Assembly: GCA_965230535.1 (NCBI GenBank)
Contig: OZ246009.1
Location: 558,001 to 622,000, forward strand
Reading direction: 5' to 3'
DNA from: JAUILH01 sp965230535
GTDB lineage: Bacteria > Bacteroidota > Bacteroidia > Flavobacteriales_D > JAUILH01
Length of the DNA stretch: 64,000 nt
The position numbers were made by a program, and so were the translations under genes. Below are positions 43,427 through 51,546 of this stretch, in pieces (position 1 is the first letter of the stretch; the number at the start of each line of letters is the position of its first letter). Under the pieces are notes generated by a model, which had not been told where the DNA came from, made no database searches, and saw only the letters and a program-made list of their open reading frames with translations.

Positions 43427-45370
43427 ATGATTCCAAAGGATGTCATAGATGAGATTTTTGCCACTGCCCGAATAGAGGAGGTCATTGGAGAATTCGTGCA
43501 ATTGAAACGCTCGGGCTCCAGTATGAAGGGCTTGAGTCCGTTTGTGAAGGAAAAAACGCCTTCTTTCATGGTGTCGCCGGCCAAAGGCATCTTCAAAGAT
43601 TTTAGTTCCGGTAAAGGAGGGAATGTCGTTAGCTTTCTAATGGAACATGAGGCCATGTCTTACCCGGAAGCCCTTCGTTGGCTGGCGGATAAGTACAAGA
43701 TTGAAATCCCGGAAGACAAGGCTACACCTGAAGAAATTGCTCAAAGAAATCAAAGGGAATCTCTCTTCCTGATCAACAAATTTGCACTGCAATATTTTGA
43801 AGACAGTATGTGGGATACCGATTTGGGGAGAGCCATTGGTTTGTCTTATTTCAAAGAGCGTGGATTCACGGAAGATACCATGCATAAATTCCAATTGGGA
43901 TATTGCCTGGAAAAGGGAGAAAGCCTGCATGAATCAGCTAAAAATGCCGGATACAATCTTGAGCATTTGGTTCAGTTGGGACTCATAAAAAAGAATGAAA
44001 GAGGCTATTTCGATTTCTTCAGAGGTCGTGTCATGTTCCCAATTCACAACCTTACTGGTAGGGTAGTGGGCTTTGGAGGTCGTACTCTGAGGAACGATAA
44101 AAAAATCGCCAAGTATTTCAATTCGCCGGAAAGCGAGATTTACAATAAGTCGAAAGTTCTCTACGGTTTACATCAATCCAAATCGGGTGTTGTAAGAGAA
44201 GACAATTGTTTATTGGTAGAAGGTTATACAGATGTCATTTCCATGCATCAGAATGGAGTCGACAATGTGGTGGCGTCTTCAGGAACGGCTTTAACGGAAG
44301 ATCAGATTCGTCTCATTAACCGATACACTCAAAACATCACAATTTTGTTTGATGGGGATGCGGCCGGAATCAAGGCTTCCTTCAGAGGTATTGATATGAT
44401 TTTGGAGCAGGGTATGAACGTGAGAATCGTCCTGTTTCCTGATGGAGATGACCCGGATTCATACGCCAGAGCGCATAGCGAAGACGAGATTCGAACCTTC
44501 ATCAGTAATAACGCCAAGGATTTCATCTCATTTAAAACGGACATCCTTCTTCGGGAAGCAAACAACGATCCTATCAAGAAGGCCAAATTGATCAAGGAAA
44601 TTGTTCAGAGCATTGCCTTAATTCCTGATCAGATTACACGTTCGGTTTACCTTAAAGAATGTAGCGATCGTTTCGAAATGGAAGAGCAGAGTCTGGCATT
44701 TGAGCTCTCCAAACTCAGAAATAAAAAGTTCAATGAAGGTTTAAAGCAGGAAGACAGATTACCAGAGCCTATTCCACCGGTAAATGTCCAACCAAAAACA
44801 AGTGTTGAGCCAAAAGGTCATTTTCAGGAACGAGATATCATCAGGCTGCTCCTCAATTTTGGATCAGAAACTTTGCATGTGGAATGGGAAGATGAAGATG
44901 GAGAAACACAAGAAGAGGATACCACTGTTGCTGCCTACATCATAGAACAAATTAGCACGGATAATTTGAGCTTGTCTCCCGGACCAATGGGTGATATCTA
45001 TGAAGTGTTTTGCCAGGAAAACGAAAAAGGTGAAGTACCGGGAGTGGAGTACTTTTATGCCCACCAAGACCCAGCCATCAGTAGTCTTTCGGTGGATTTG
45101 TGCACCTCATTGTACCACCTGAGCGATAATTGGTGGCAGATGCATAGAATTGAAACCAAATCGGAAAACGACAATCTTCAGGACAGTATTTTAAGTTCTG
45201 TTTTCGCTTTTAAAATGTTGAAGCTGGACACACTCATTCACAATTCTCAGGAAAAATTGAAGGGCGATATCAGTGATGAAGATATGATCGCTTTGCTTAC
45301 CGAACAAAAACAATACATCTCCGCAAGAAAAGCTTTGGCTGGAATTATGAATCGGACAATTTTGAGGTAA
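43427..45370 (+). CDS. dnaG: DNA primase lacking zinc-finger ligands
   Basis: 647 aa. Synthesises RNA primers at the fork. The N-terminal CHC2 region is recognisable (LKRSGSSMKGLSPFVKEKTP, GKGGNVVSFLMEHEAMSYPEAL), but the four metal positions are S37, V40, D58 and S61 instead of C, H, C, C, so no zinc is expected. TOPRIM core intact: LLVEGYTDVISMHQNG, SSGTALTEDQI, ILFDGDAAGIKA, DGDDPDSYA. C-terminal ~150 residues are the DnaB-interaction domain. I recall the same loss in other Flavobacteriia, so it is likely a lineage feature. Convergent with the gene at 45374, 3 bp between stops. Confidence 0.96.
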   Translation: MIPKDVIDEIFATARIEEVIGEFVQLKRSGSSMKGLSPFVKEKTPSFMVSPAKGIFKDFSSGKGGNVVSFLMEHEAMSYPEALRWLADKYKIEIPEDKATPEEIAQRNQRESLFLINKFALQYFEDSMWDTDLGRAIGLSYFKERGFTEDTMHKFQLGYCLEKGESLHESAKNAGYNLEHLVQLGLIKKNERGYFDFFRGRVMFPIHNLTGRVVGFGGRTLRNDKKIAKYFNSPESEIYNKSKVLYGLHQSKSGVVREDNCLLVEGYTDVISMHQNGVDNVVASSGTALTEDQIRLINRYTQNITILFDGDAAGIKASFRGIDMILEQGMNVRIVLFPDGDDPDSYARAHSEDEIRTFISNNAKDFISFKTDILLREANNDPIKKAKLIKEIVQSIALIPDQITRSVYLKECSDRFEMEEQSLAFELSKLRNKKFNEGLKQEDRLPEPIPPVNVQPKTSVEPKGHFQERDIIRLLLNFGSETLHVEWEDEDGETQEEDTTVAAYIIEQISTDNLSLSPGPMGDIYEVFCQENEKGEVPGVEYFYAHQDPAISSLSVDLCTSLYHLSDNWWQMHRIETKSENDNLQDSILSSVFAFKMLKLDTLIHNSQEKLKGDISDEDMIALLTEQKQYISARKALAGIMNRTILR

Positions 45371-45373
45371 TTT

Positions 45374-45889
45374 TTATTCCGATCGTTTCAAAATTGCTTT
45401 CTGAGACACCACAGTTTTTCTGGAAAGTACTTCTGGAATGTCATCCTCCCCTCCGGACAAACCACCATTGACAGCAGATATGGTTCTGAATATTAATTGA
45501 TCACCTTCCAGTTCGTAGAAGATCATAAGGTCGCTACCGGCCACATCAAATGAAGAGTACATACCGTTATTGATAGAGCTCAAATAGAGTTGAATACCGT
45601 TGTGCTCATCCAATGAGTAGTGGGGTGATTGACCAACCCGGAATAAAGTATAATCGCGAATATCTTCAGTCGAATCTGTTTTGTAAATGATTTTCCATTG
45701 CCAGCTTGTGTCAGATAAAGCATGAATGTGAAGTGCCATGTCTGCCTGCATATCTTTCCCGTTGGCAAAATCCATTTGAAGTGGGCCTTCCCAATTACCT
45801 TCCCATCCGTTTGGAAATTGACTGTCGCTTTGAGCCAATGAGCCAAATGCTGTCAACAGTGTTAGAATAAGAATGGACATTTTCATCAT
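45374..45889 (-). CDS. Exported protein of unknown function
   Basis: 171 aa; signal peptide MMKMSILILTLLTAFGSLAQ (start could also be the ATG at 45880, MSIL). Mature part begins WEGNWEGPLQMDFANGKDMQADM and is beta-rich, reminiscent of small lipocalin-like 'WxGxWxG' proteins; SWQWKIIYKTD, GIQLYLSSINNG. No firm family. Same strand and 27 bp downstream of the next exported gene. Confidence 0.65.
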   Translation of the reverse strand: MMKMSILILTLLTAFGSLAQSDSQFPNGWEGNWEGPLQMDFANGKDMQADMALHIHALSDTSWQWKIIYKTDSTEDIRDYTLFRVGQSPHYSLDEHNGIQLYLSSINNGMYSSFDVAGSDLMIFYELEGDQLIFRTISAVNGGLSGGEDDIPEVLSRKTVVSQKAILKRSE

Positions 45890-45916
45890 TAAGTATTGTT
45901 AGGATCTATGGTTGTT

Positions 45917-46402
45917 TTATTCTGTCTCTACAAGCATTAAGTGCTTTTCAAATAGTCTGGGTAATTGATACATGAAGCTTTCTATGTCTTCGGGCCAAAT
46001 GGCATTGTATTGAGCTTCATACTGCTCTAAACAACTGCTCTGTCTGGTAAAACTTAGCAGGTGTTTGTTAGATTGGTATCGCTTGTTGGGCATTTTCATG
46101 GAAGTATGAGTCGATTGAATATGATATTCTATAAAAGCCTCACACGCGCGTCCGTTTTCCTTAATCCAGGTACTGTCCGATTTGAGTTTCCAGTGATCGA
46201 TTGAGGCATTGATCCAATTCCCCGGAGCAATATAAACATCCCGATTGAACTCAAATCTGAGTGTGTGGTCTGTAATTTTTGCAGACCAACCTTCTGGTAA
46301 CTCGTCCACCACATTTTGAAGCATGGTGTCTTTAGAAATGTCTATTTGAGATATGCCCGTCTTCAAAAGAAACAGAAATGCGAGCAGAGTAAATACTTTC
46401 AT
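45917..46402 (-). CDS. Exported protein of unknown function
   Basis: 161 aa with signal peptide MKVFTLLAFLFLLKTGISQ. No recognisable domain; WSAKITDHTLRFEFNRDVYIAPGNWINAS and C-terminal LEKHLMLVETE are beta/alpha mixed. Two Cys (ACEAF, SSCLEQY). Located between the phosphoesterase-like lipoprotein and the exported protein at 45374, same strand, short gaps, so a small exported-protein operon is likely. Confidence 0.65.
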   Translation of the reverse strand: MKVFTLLAFLFLLKTGISQIDISKDTMLQNVVDELPEGWSAKITDHTLRFEFNRDVYIAPGNWINASIDHWKLKSDSTWIKENGRACEAFIEYHIQSTHTSMKMPNKRYQSNKHLLSFTRQSSCLEQYEAQYNAIWPEDIESFMYQLPRLFEKHLMLVETE

Positions 46403-46451
46403 ATCAGTAAGGTAAGGAATTTGCTCTTAAGCATGCAAAATTTGAGCCAGC

Positions 46452-47303
46452 CTAAAGTTCATCCAAAGATTTGAATTCCCATTTCAATGTTCTGTCACCT
46501 GGATCATGTTTGAAAACCAGACCATAATTCTGCTCTGCATTAAACGACATTCCTGAAGCCAGAAAATGAATGTCTTCTGGTGTGGTATGCTCAAATTTTT
46601 GGGTTTTGAAACCAATATCACCTCCAACACAAACCACTTCAATGCCTTTCTTCTTGAGCTCAATCAGCCTTGGATAAATGTCTTGGTAAAAATTGTTAGG
46701 ATTGATGCAGTACGAGCATGAATCGATTGGTGCATTGGAGAGTTCATTGGCTTTGTTTTCCAGTTCTTCATTGCCATATAACCAGATGAGTTTGTGGTGA
46801 AGCAGAACCAGGTGAGACGACTTTGACAATGTATCAATTGTATTGTTGAATAGCCTGAATTGTTCTCCGGTAATGTGACATAAACTATCCTGAGTGTCCA
46901 GTACCATTACCGTAATGCCGTTTTTGTACTGAGCGTAATATCTGGGTTTTTGAATGGTTTGTTTGATGAGGGAAATGCTGGTGTAATCATGATTCCCCAG
47001 AGCCCAAAACGTATTTTTATTCTTTAAATCAAATACCTGATCTAGATAATTCAGCGTGTTCTGATTCTCCGAACTTAATTGGGCTAAGTCGCCTCCCAAC
47101 CAAAGCATTTGATATCTGGAAAAATCAATGTCCTGAATGTTTTTAATGACTTCCGGATTTTGTTCCGTTCTGGTGTGGGCGAGAAAAAGGTATTGGATGG
47201 TGTCTTTCTTGTTCGAAGATGTCTTGTCTTCAGAGTTGTTACAAGCGCTCAGAAATATTGAGACCATCAAACACATAAAAACTCTGAAACGCATCATACC
47301 CAC
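46452..47303 (-). CDS. Metallophosphoesterase-like lipoprotein, incomplete metal site
   Basis: 283 aa (ATG at 47303; MRFRVF start at 47294 also possible); lipobox IFLSAC. Calcineurin-like elements: WLGGDLAQLS (GD), FWALGNHDYTS (GNHD) and HLVLLHHKL. The first DxH motif is replaced (LFLAHTR, no Asp), and the terminal GHxH is VGGDIGF. So some metal ligands are missing; catalytic activity is uncertain. Substrate unknown. The terminator of the vWA gene (47328-47364) lies just upstream. Confidence 0.75.
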   Translation of the reverse strand: MGMMRFRVFMCLMVSIFLSACNNSEDKTSSNKKDTIQYLFLAHTRTEQNPEVIKNIQDIDFSRYQMLWLGGDLAQLSSENQNTLNYLDQVFDLKNKNTFWALGNHDYTSISLIKQTIQKPRYYAQYKNGITVMVLDTQDSLCHITGEQFRLFNNTIDTLSKSSHLVLLHHKLIWLYGNEELENKANELSNAPIDSCSYCINPNNFYQDIYPRLIELKKKGIEVVCVGGDIGFKTQKFEHTTPEDIHFLASGMSFNAEQNYGLVFKHDPGDRTLKWEFKSLDEL

Positions 47304-47327
47304 AAAGAAAACACATTTACAAAAACT

Positions 47328-47364
47328 GAATTGAATCGTTCTGTATTTGGGAACGATTCAATTC
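47328..47364 (-). terminator. Rho-independent terminator of the sigma-vWA operon
   Basis: Perfect 14-bp arms GAATTGAATCGTTC (47328-47341) and GAACGATTCAATTC (47351-47364), 9-nt loop; on the minus strand followed by AGTTTTTG. Lies 15 bp after the vWA stop. Confidence 0.85.
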
Positions 47365-47378
47365 AAGTTTCGATTAGC

Positions 47379-49634
47379 TTATTTAGTCTTCTCAGGGGAT
47401 CTTTTTTCGTATTCCTCCATCAGGATTTCACTCATTTCTACCAAACGAATGAATTCAGTTCTGTGGCCTTTTGGATCTCTGCCTTTTGCTCTGGACGCTT
47501 TGTTAATGACACTTTCGAAAGATGCAGATCCTTTGTGTTTAGAGTCACGTAAAAGCAAGCCATACTCCGCCAATGCACTTGAGAGCAGGAAGTTTCTTGA
47601 ATACTCTCTTTTCTCATAAGTCACCGGGTATTCGATGAGCTTACTTTTTGTACCAGTAGGTTTTTTGTATCTGAATTTAATGGTCATCCACTCCTCCGAA
47701 TCGGTCAACTCAACTTTTTGGTATTTGGATGTGTTGATCTTGTTGGCCATCTCTTTGGCAGGCACCAATTCGTACAAAGCTACTATTGAATGACCAGACC
47801 CAAGTTCTCCGGCATCTACCGTGTCGTTGGCAAAATCTTCATTCTTTAACAGACGATTTTCATATCCGATTAAACGGTAGCTCTCCACCTTTGCAGGGTT
47901 AAACTCCAACTGAAGTTTCACGTCTTTAGCGATCGTAAACATAGTACCACCAAATTCGTTTACCATCACTTTTTTTGCCTCCATCACGTTATCGATATAC
48001 GAGTAATTGCCATTTCCTTTGTTCGCAATTTGTTCAATGGTGCCATCTTTAAGGTTGCCCATTCCATAGCCCATAACCGACAGGAATACTCCGGTTTTAC
48101 GCTTCTCTTCAATGAGTTTGATCAATTCATCCTGATCGCTGATTCCTACATTAAAATCACCGTCTGTTGCCAAAATAATCCGGTTATTGCCATTCTTCAT
48201 GAAATGCTCTTCAGCCAGTTTATATGCCAATTCAATACCTTCTCCACCGGCAGTCGATCCTCCCGCATTCAATTGATCCAATGCCTCTATGATTTCATTT
48301 TTTCTATCACCGGCAGTAGGTTCTAAAACAACACCTGCTGCGCCAGCGTATACCACAATACTTACTTTGTCTTCAGCCCTTAATTGCTCAGTTAGCATTT
48401 TCATTCCTTTCTTGAGCAGTGGTAATTTGTTATGACTTTCCATTGAGCCCGACACATCCAATAAGAAAACCAGGTTAGAAGGTGGCAGATCGTCCTGAGG
48501 AATTTCCATCCCTTTCATGGTGATTTGTAACAATTGGTGTTGTTTGTTCCATGGACATTCATGGATTTCATGTGCAAAATTGAAGGGGTGCTCGTCGTTT
48601 TGTGAAGGCGTCCTCAGCTCATAATCAAAGTAATTAATAAACTCCTCTATACGGATGGCATTTTTTGGAGGAAGTTGATTGTCATTAAGGAAGCGTCTCA
48701 CGTTACTGTAAGAAGCGCCATCCACATCAATAGAAAATGTCGACAGATGTTCGTCTAAAGTCTTCCTGAATTCGTTCTCCACAATGTCGTTATACAGCTC
48801 ATCATTGTAGTATTGACCAACATTTTGGAAGGGATCAAATTCATGGTTCTGATTGATGCCGTTTCCGTCTCCAAAATCCCAATTATAAGTCTGACCAGCG
48901 AGAAAACGAGTTTTGAATACATTGCCTCTAAAAGGTCGGCTGATTTCCATTTTCCCTTTTGCTCCATTGTCCATGGTTACTGCGTAAGCACCATTTGTAG
49001 GTTGTATATGCAGAAATGGAACTTCAGTGCTTATCTTGTTCAGTTTTATATTGTATGCATGGCCACCCTCATAAAAGTCTACACCAACCGTTAAGCCACC
49101 TTTTGGTTGAATGGAGTAATAATTTATCCTGTTTATATTTTCTTCGGGCACCACGTTCCGCCATTTTAGTTGCGAGCCTGTTTCTTGTTCGAAATAAGGA
49201 ATGTCTTTCCACGAGCCGCCCCTAATAACGTTTCTGTTCAGTTGTTCATAATCAAAGCCAGGGTTGAGGTCATGGCTGAATTCATAAGCCGGATTTCTGT
49301 CTTTCAACACTTTGTCGATCATCTTTTGCCTGATATACTTTTTACGGGCTTCTCTGGGGTTAGTATAATTCTCAAAATTTGGTTCTGTGTTGGGGTCTTC
49401 GATATATTGATTTTCACTCAGTTGTTTGTGTTGTTTATCTGAGTTGAAATTGCCAACGTTAAAGAACAACAGAACCAACACGGCTGCAGCTGCTGTCATC
49501 CACCAAATAAGTGTGCGTTTATTGTCTTCAGGATGAAGGTCGGATTCAATTCTCTGCCAAAGCAAATCGCTTGGGTTTTCTGTATCGAGTTCCGCTCTTT
49601 TTTGTTTGATATGTTCTAATATGGGATCTTTCAT
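47379..49634 (-). CDS. Membrane vWA-domain protein (YfbK-like) with anti-sigma-like N-terminus
   Basis: 751 aa. Cytosolic N-terminus ~1-40 (LLWQRIESDLHPED) resembles Bacteroidota anti-sigma ends; TM ~42-58. Residues 60-280: unknown region with RGGSWKDIPYFEQ (139-151), a motif seen in FGE-sulfatase/GldJ-like proteins, and a PKD-like DFGDGNG. YfbK-type N-domain ~300-380 (SIDVDGASYSNVRRFLNDN), vWA domain from ~388 with MIDAS DVSGS (393-397), then ATDGDFNVG. C-terminal DUF3520-like part. Its ATG overlaps the sigma gene stop (ATGA), so both are made together, suggesting an ECF sigma/anti-sigma pair in which the vWA domain senses outside the cytosol (inference). Confidence 0.88.
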   Translation of the reverse strand: MKDPILEHIKQKRAELDTENPSDLLWQRIESDLHPEDNKRTLIWWMTAAAAVLVLLFFNVGNFNSDKQHKQLSENQYIEDPNTEPNFENYTNPREARKKYIRQKMIDKVLKDRNPAYEFSHDLNPGFDYEQLNRNVIRGGSWKDIPYFEQETGSQLKWRNVVPEENINRINYYSIQPKGGLTVGVDFYEGGHAYNIKLNKISTEVPFLHIQPTNGAYAVTMDNGAKGKMEISRPFRGNVFKTRFLAGQTYNWDFGDGNGINQNHEFDPFQNVGQYYNDELYNDIVENEFRKTLDEHLSTFSIDVDGASYSNVRRFLNDNQLPPKNAIRIEEFINYFDYELRTPSQNDEHPFNFAHEIHECPWNKQHQLLQITMKGMEIPQDDLPPSNLVFLLDVSGSMESHNKLPLLKKGMKMLTEQLRAEDKVSIVVYAGAAGVVLEPTAGDRKNEIIEALDQLNAGGSTAGGEGIELAYKLAEEHFMKNGNNRIILATDGDFNVGISDQDELIKLIEEKRKTGVFLSVMGYGMGNLKDGTIEQIANKGNGNYSYIDNVMEAKKVMVNEFGGTMFTIAKDVKLQLEFNPAKVESYRLIGYENRLLKNEDFANDTVDAGELGSGHSIVALYELVPAKEMANKINTSKYQKVELTDSEEWMTIKFRYKKPTGTKSKLIEYPVTYEKREYSRNFLLSSALAEYGLLLRDSKHKGSASFESVINKASRAKGRDPKGHRTEFIRLVEMSEILMEEYEKRSPEKTK

Positions 49635-50182
49635 AATTGTACGGTTTTAGTTAGGGCCGCACGTAACAGTTCTTTGGCTCTCGAAAACTGTGATTTGGAA
49701 GTCGATACAGAGATATTTAGTATTTGAGCAATCTCATTATGGTCGTAACCCTCAAGCATTTTTAGTGTAAAAACCGCCCTGGATCCAGGGGGCAGCTTTT
49801 GAATGGCAAGGTTGATTGTTTCAGAAGAAATTCCGGGGACTTCTTCATCCGAATCATACTCGTTTGAGACGTGCTCGTTTGAGATTTCCTGCCAGTTTAA
49901 TCGTTTGTTTTGCTTGAGTTGATTAATACATTGGTTGACAATGATGCGTTTAAGCCATGCTCCGAAAGTTGATTGCGCTTTATAACTGTGTATTTGTCTA
50001 AAAGCGCGCACAAAAGCTTCCTGCATGCAATCTTCTGCGTCCATCCGGTTTCCCATCATCCGTAAACAAAGGTTGTACATGGCCTTTGCATACATCTGAT
50101 AGAGCGCCTTTTGGGCGGCAACATCATTGTGTTTACAACGATCTATCAAGTCCTTATGAAGGTCTGTTACGTGACTTTCCAA
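49631..50182 (-). CDS. ECF-type RNA polymerase sigma factor
   Basis: 183 aa. Sigma70 region 2 at ~20-90 (YNLCLRMMGNRMDAEDCMQEAFVRAFRQIHSYK, FGAWLKRIIVNQCINQLKQ) and region 4 at ~125-180 (LPPGSRAVFTLKMLEGYDHNEIAQIL, SVSTSKSQFSRAKELLR); no regions 1 or 3. Partner is the vWA protein in the same operon with a 4-nt ATGA overlap. No Cys-type ZAS anti-sigma is present. Target promoters not recognisable. Confidence 0.93.
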   Translation of the reverse strand: MESHVTDLHKDLIDRCKHNDVAAQKALYQMYAKAMYNLCLRMMGNRMDAEDCMQEAFVRAFRQIHSYKAQSTFGAWLKRIIVNQCINQLKQNKRLNWQEISNEHVSNEYDSDEEVPGISSETINLAIQKLPPGSRAVFTLKMLEGYDHNEIAQILNISVSTSKSQFSRAKELLRAALTKTVQL

Positions 50183-50250
50183 TTCAACGATTTTATATTA
50201 AAGACCACGCAAAAAATGAAAGGTTGGAAAAAGGCAGAAAAATTTTCGAA

Positions 50251-50637
50251 TTAATCGATTTTATGAAGGGTTTGTTTCATCAACAGATCAACGCCCTCCA
50301 TTTTGGCAGAGTAGCTGTACGATCTTTCCTTGGTCGCGGTGATGGTTACAAAGAGCTTTCTGTCCCTCATCTCTTCCGGAATGTTTTTGCCGCCTCTTAT
50401 CAGTTCCAGAGAATACTCGCAATCACTTAACCATACAATTTTGAATTGAGAGACTTCACTGTTGGTCATGTCCTTTTCGAACTGGTAATCTGCTGTTCTC
50501 TCAATAATGTACTTAGGTGTTCGGGTATCTTCACCGGCCAAAACAAATTTTCCGGTTTTGAATTTTGAACACGACATTTTTTGAGCACTTACAAATGCCG
50601 AACTCATGATAAGAATCAGGGAAATCAAAAATTTCAT
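50251..50637 (-). CDS. Small exported protein of unknown function
   Basis: 128 aa; signal peptide MKFLISLILIMSSAFVSAQ. Mature ~109 residues (CSKFKTGKFVLAGEDTRTPKYIIERTADYQFEKD, VWLSDCEYSLELI) have the pattern of a small beta-sandwich seen in many Bacteroidota hypothetical proteins (YTLxxxDCExY types). Two Cys could pair. Upstream of the sigma gene on the same strand, 68 bp apart. Confidence 0.7.
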   Translation of the reverse strand: MKFLISLILIMSSAFVSAQKMSCSKFKTGKFVLAGEDTRTPKYIIERTADYQFEKDMTNSEVSQFKIVWLSDCEYSLELIRGGKNIPEEMRDRKLFVTITATKERSYSYSAKMEGVDLLMKQTLHKID

Positions 50638-50660
50638 GTACTCAAGTTAGTGAATTCAAT

Positions 50661-51368
50661 TTACTCCGGACCCAAATTGATACTTGATTTTGAAGCAGGG
50701 TCATCAATTAAATCAAAGCCACTTAGGTCACAATAGTTTTCACCCAAAGAGCATGCCGAATTGAGCAGTCTAAAGGCTGCCACATATAAAATGGCCGATT
50801 TTTCTTCAAGCTCATCCCGTTTGGGAGTGGCTGTCATTTTCTCTGCTTTTAAAAGCAATTTTTCTGCTTCCGTATTGAGCACAACGCCATAATTGTAGGC
50901 CATTTTTCCGTCTTCAATGAATCCGGATTCAACCAAAACAGGAATCAAAGGAATTAATTCGGGAGAAAAGTGATCCAGATATTCATTGGTTCGATTAATC
51001 GAACTGCTGTAGTCTTCCAAAACAACTTCCATGTCCTCATTCACACTTGTCATTAAATCAATCATTAATGACGTAGCCTGAGATTTATAAATGCTGTCTC
51101 CGATTTCGAATAGAGTTTTAGTGTATTCTATGGCTTTTATTCTTGCCGGACAGTTGATGTTGGGATGTTCACTGTAAACGACCCATCCCACTCTGGCAAA
51201 CAGATAAGCCGTTTCAACAGGTTTGGCCTCAAAAAGAGTTTTTTCATTGGCATTGAGCACCTGCCAGGCCGAATCACGTTGTCCATTGTTGTACAAATCG
51301 TACACTTCCTGAAGGTCTTGTGATCGGGCTATGCCAGACAATAACACTATGAATAAAAGATACCTCAC
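50661..51368 (-). CDS. Exported helical protein of unknown function
   Basis: 235 aa from GTG 51368 (MRYLLFIVLLSGIARSQ); a TTG at 51371 adds one residue. Mature sequence is helical, TPR-like at the start (LQEVYDLYNNGQRDSAWQVLNANEKTLF). Two Cys near the C-terminus (SACSLGENYC). No family recognised. 24 bp before the 128-aa exported protein. Confidence 0.65.
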   Translation of the reverse strand: MRYLLFIVLLSGIARSQDLQEVYDLYNNGQRDSAWQVLNANEKTLFEAKPVETAYLFARVGWVVYSEHPNINCPARIKAIEYTKTLFEIGDSIYKSQATSLMIDLMTSVNEDMEVVLEDYSSSINRTNEYLDHFSPELIPLIPVLVESGFIEDGKMAYNYGVVLNTEAEKLLLKAEKMTATPKRDELEEKSAILYVAAFRLLNSACSLGENYCDLSGFDLIDDPASKSSINLGPE

Positions 51369-51521
51369 CAAATTAAAAATACGGTATTTCTATGATTTTG
51401 ACCTAATTATATTGATGAAACGGTTCTGAAATGTGACGAAATTCAAAAAAAAGTGCATTCTGACACAATTATCCACAAATCAGTGCATTATAAACAGGGA
51501 TTAAAACGAACAAAAAAACAA

Positions 51522-51529
51522 TATCTTTG
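51522..51529 (+). promoter_or_regulatory. Bacteroidetes -7 box (TATCTTTG) of dxs
   Basis: Exact TAnnTTTG 17 nt before the TTG start at 51547. Upstream, AGTGCATT occurs twice (51452-51459 and 51482-51489, 30 bp apart), possible regulator sites. Confidence 0.5.
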
Positions 51530-51546
51530 TTACTGAAACATACGTT

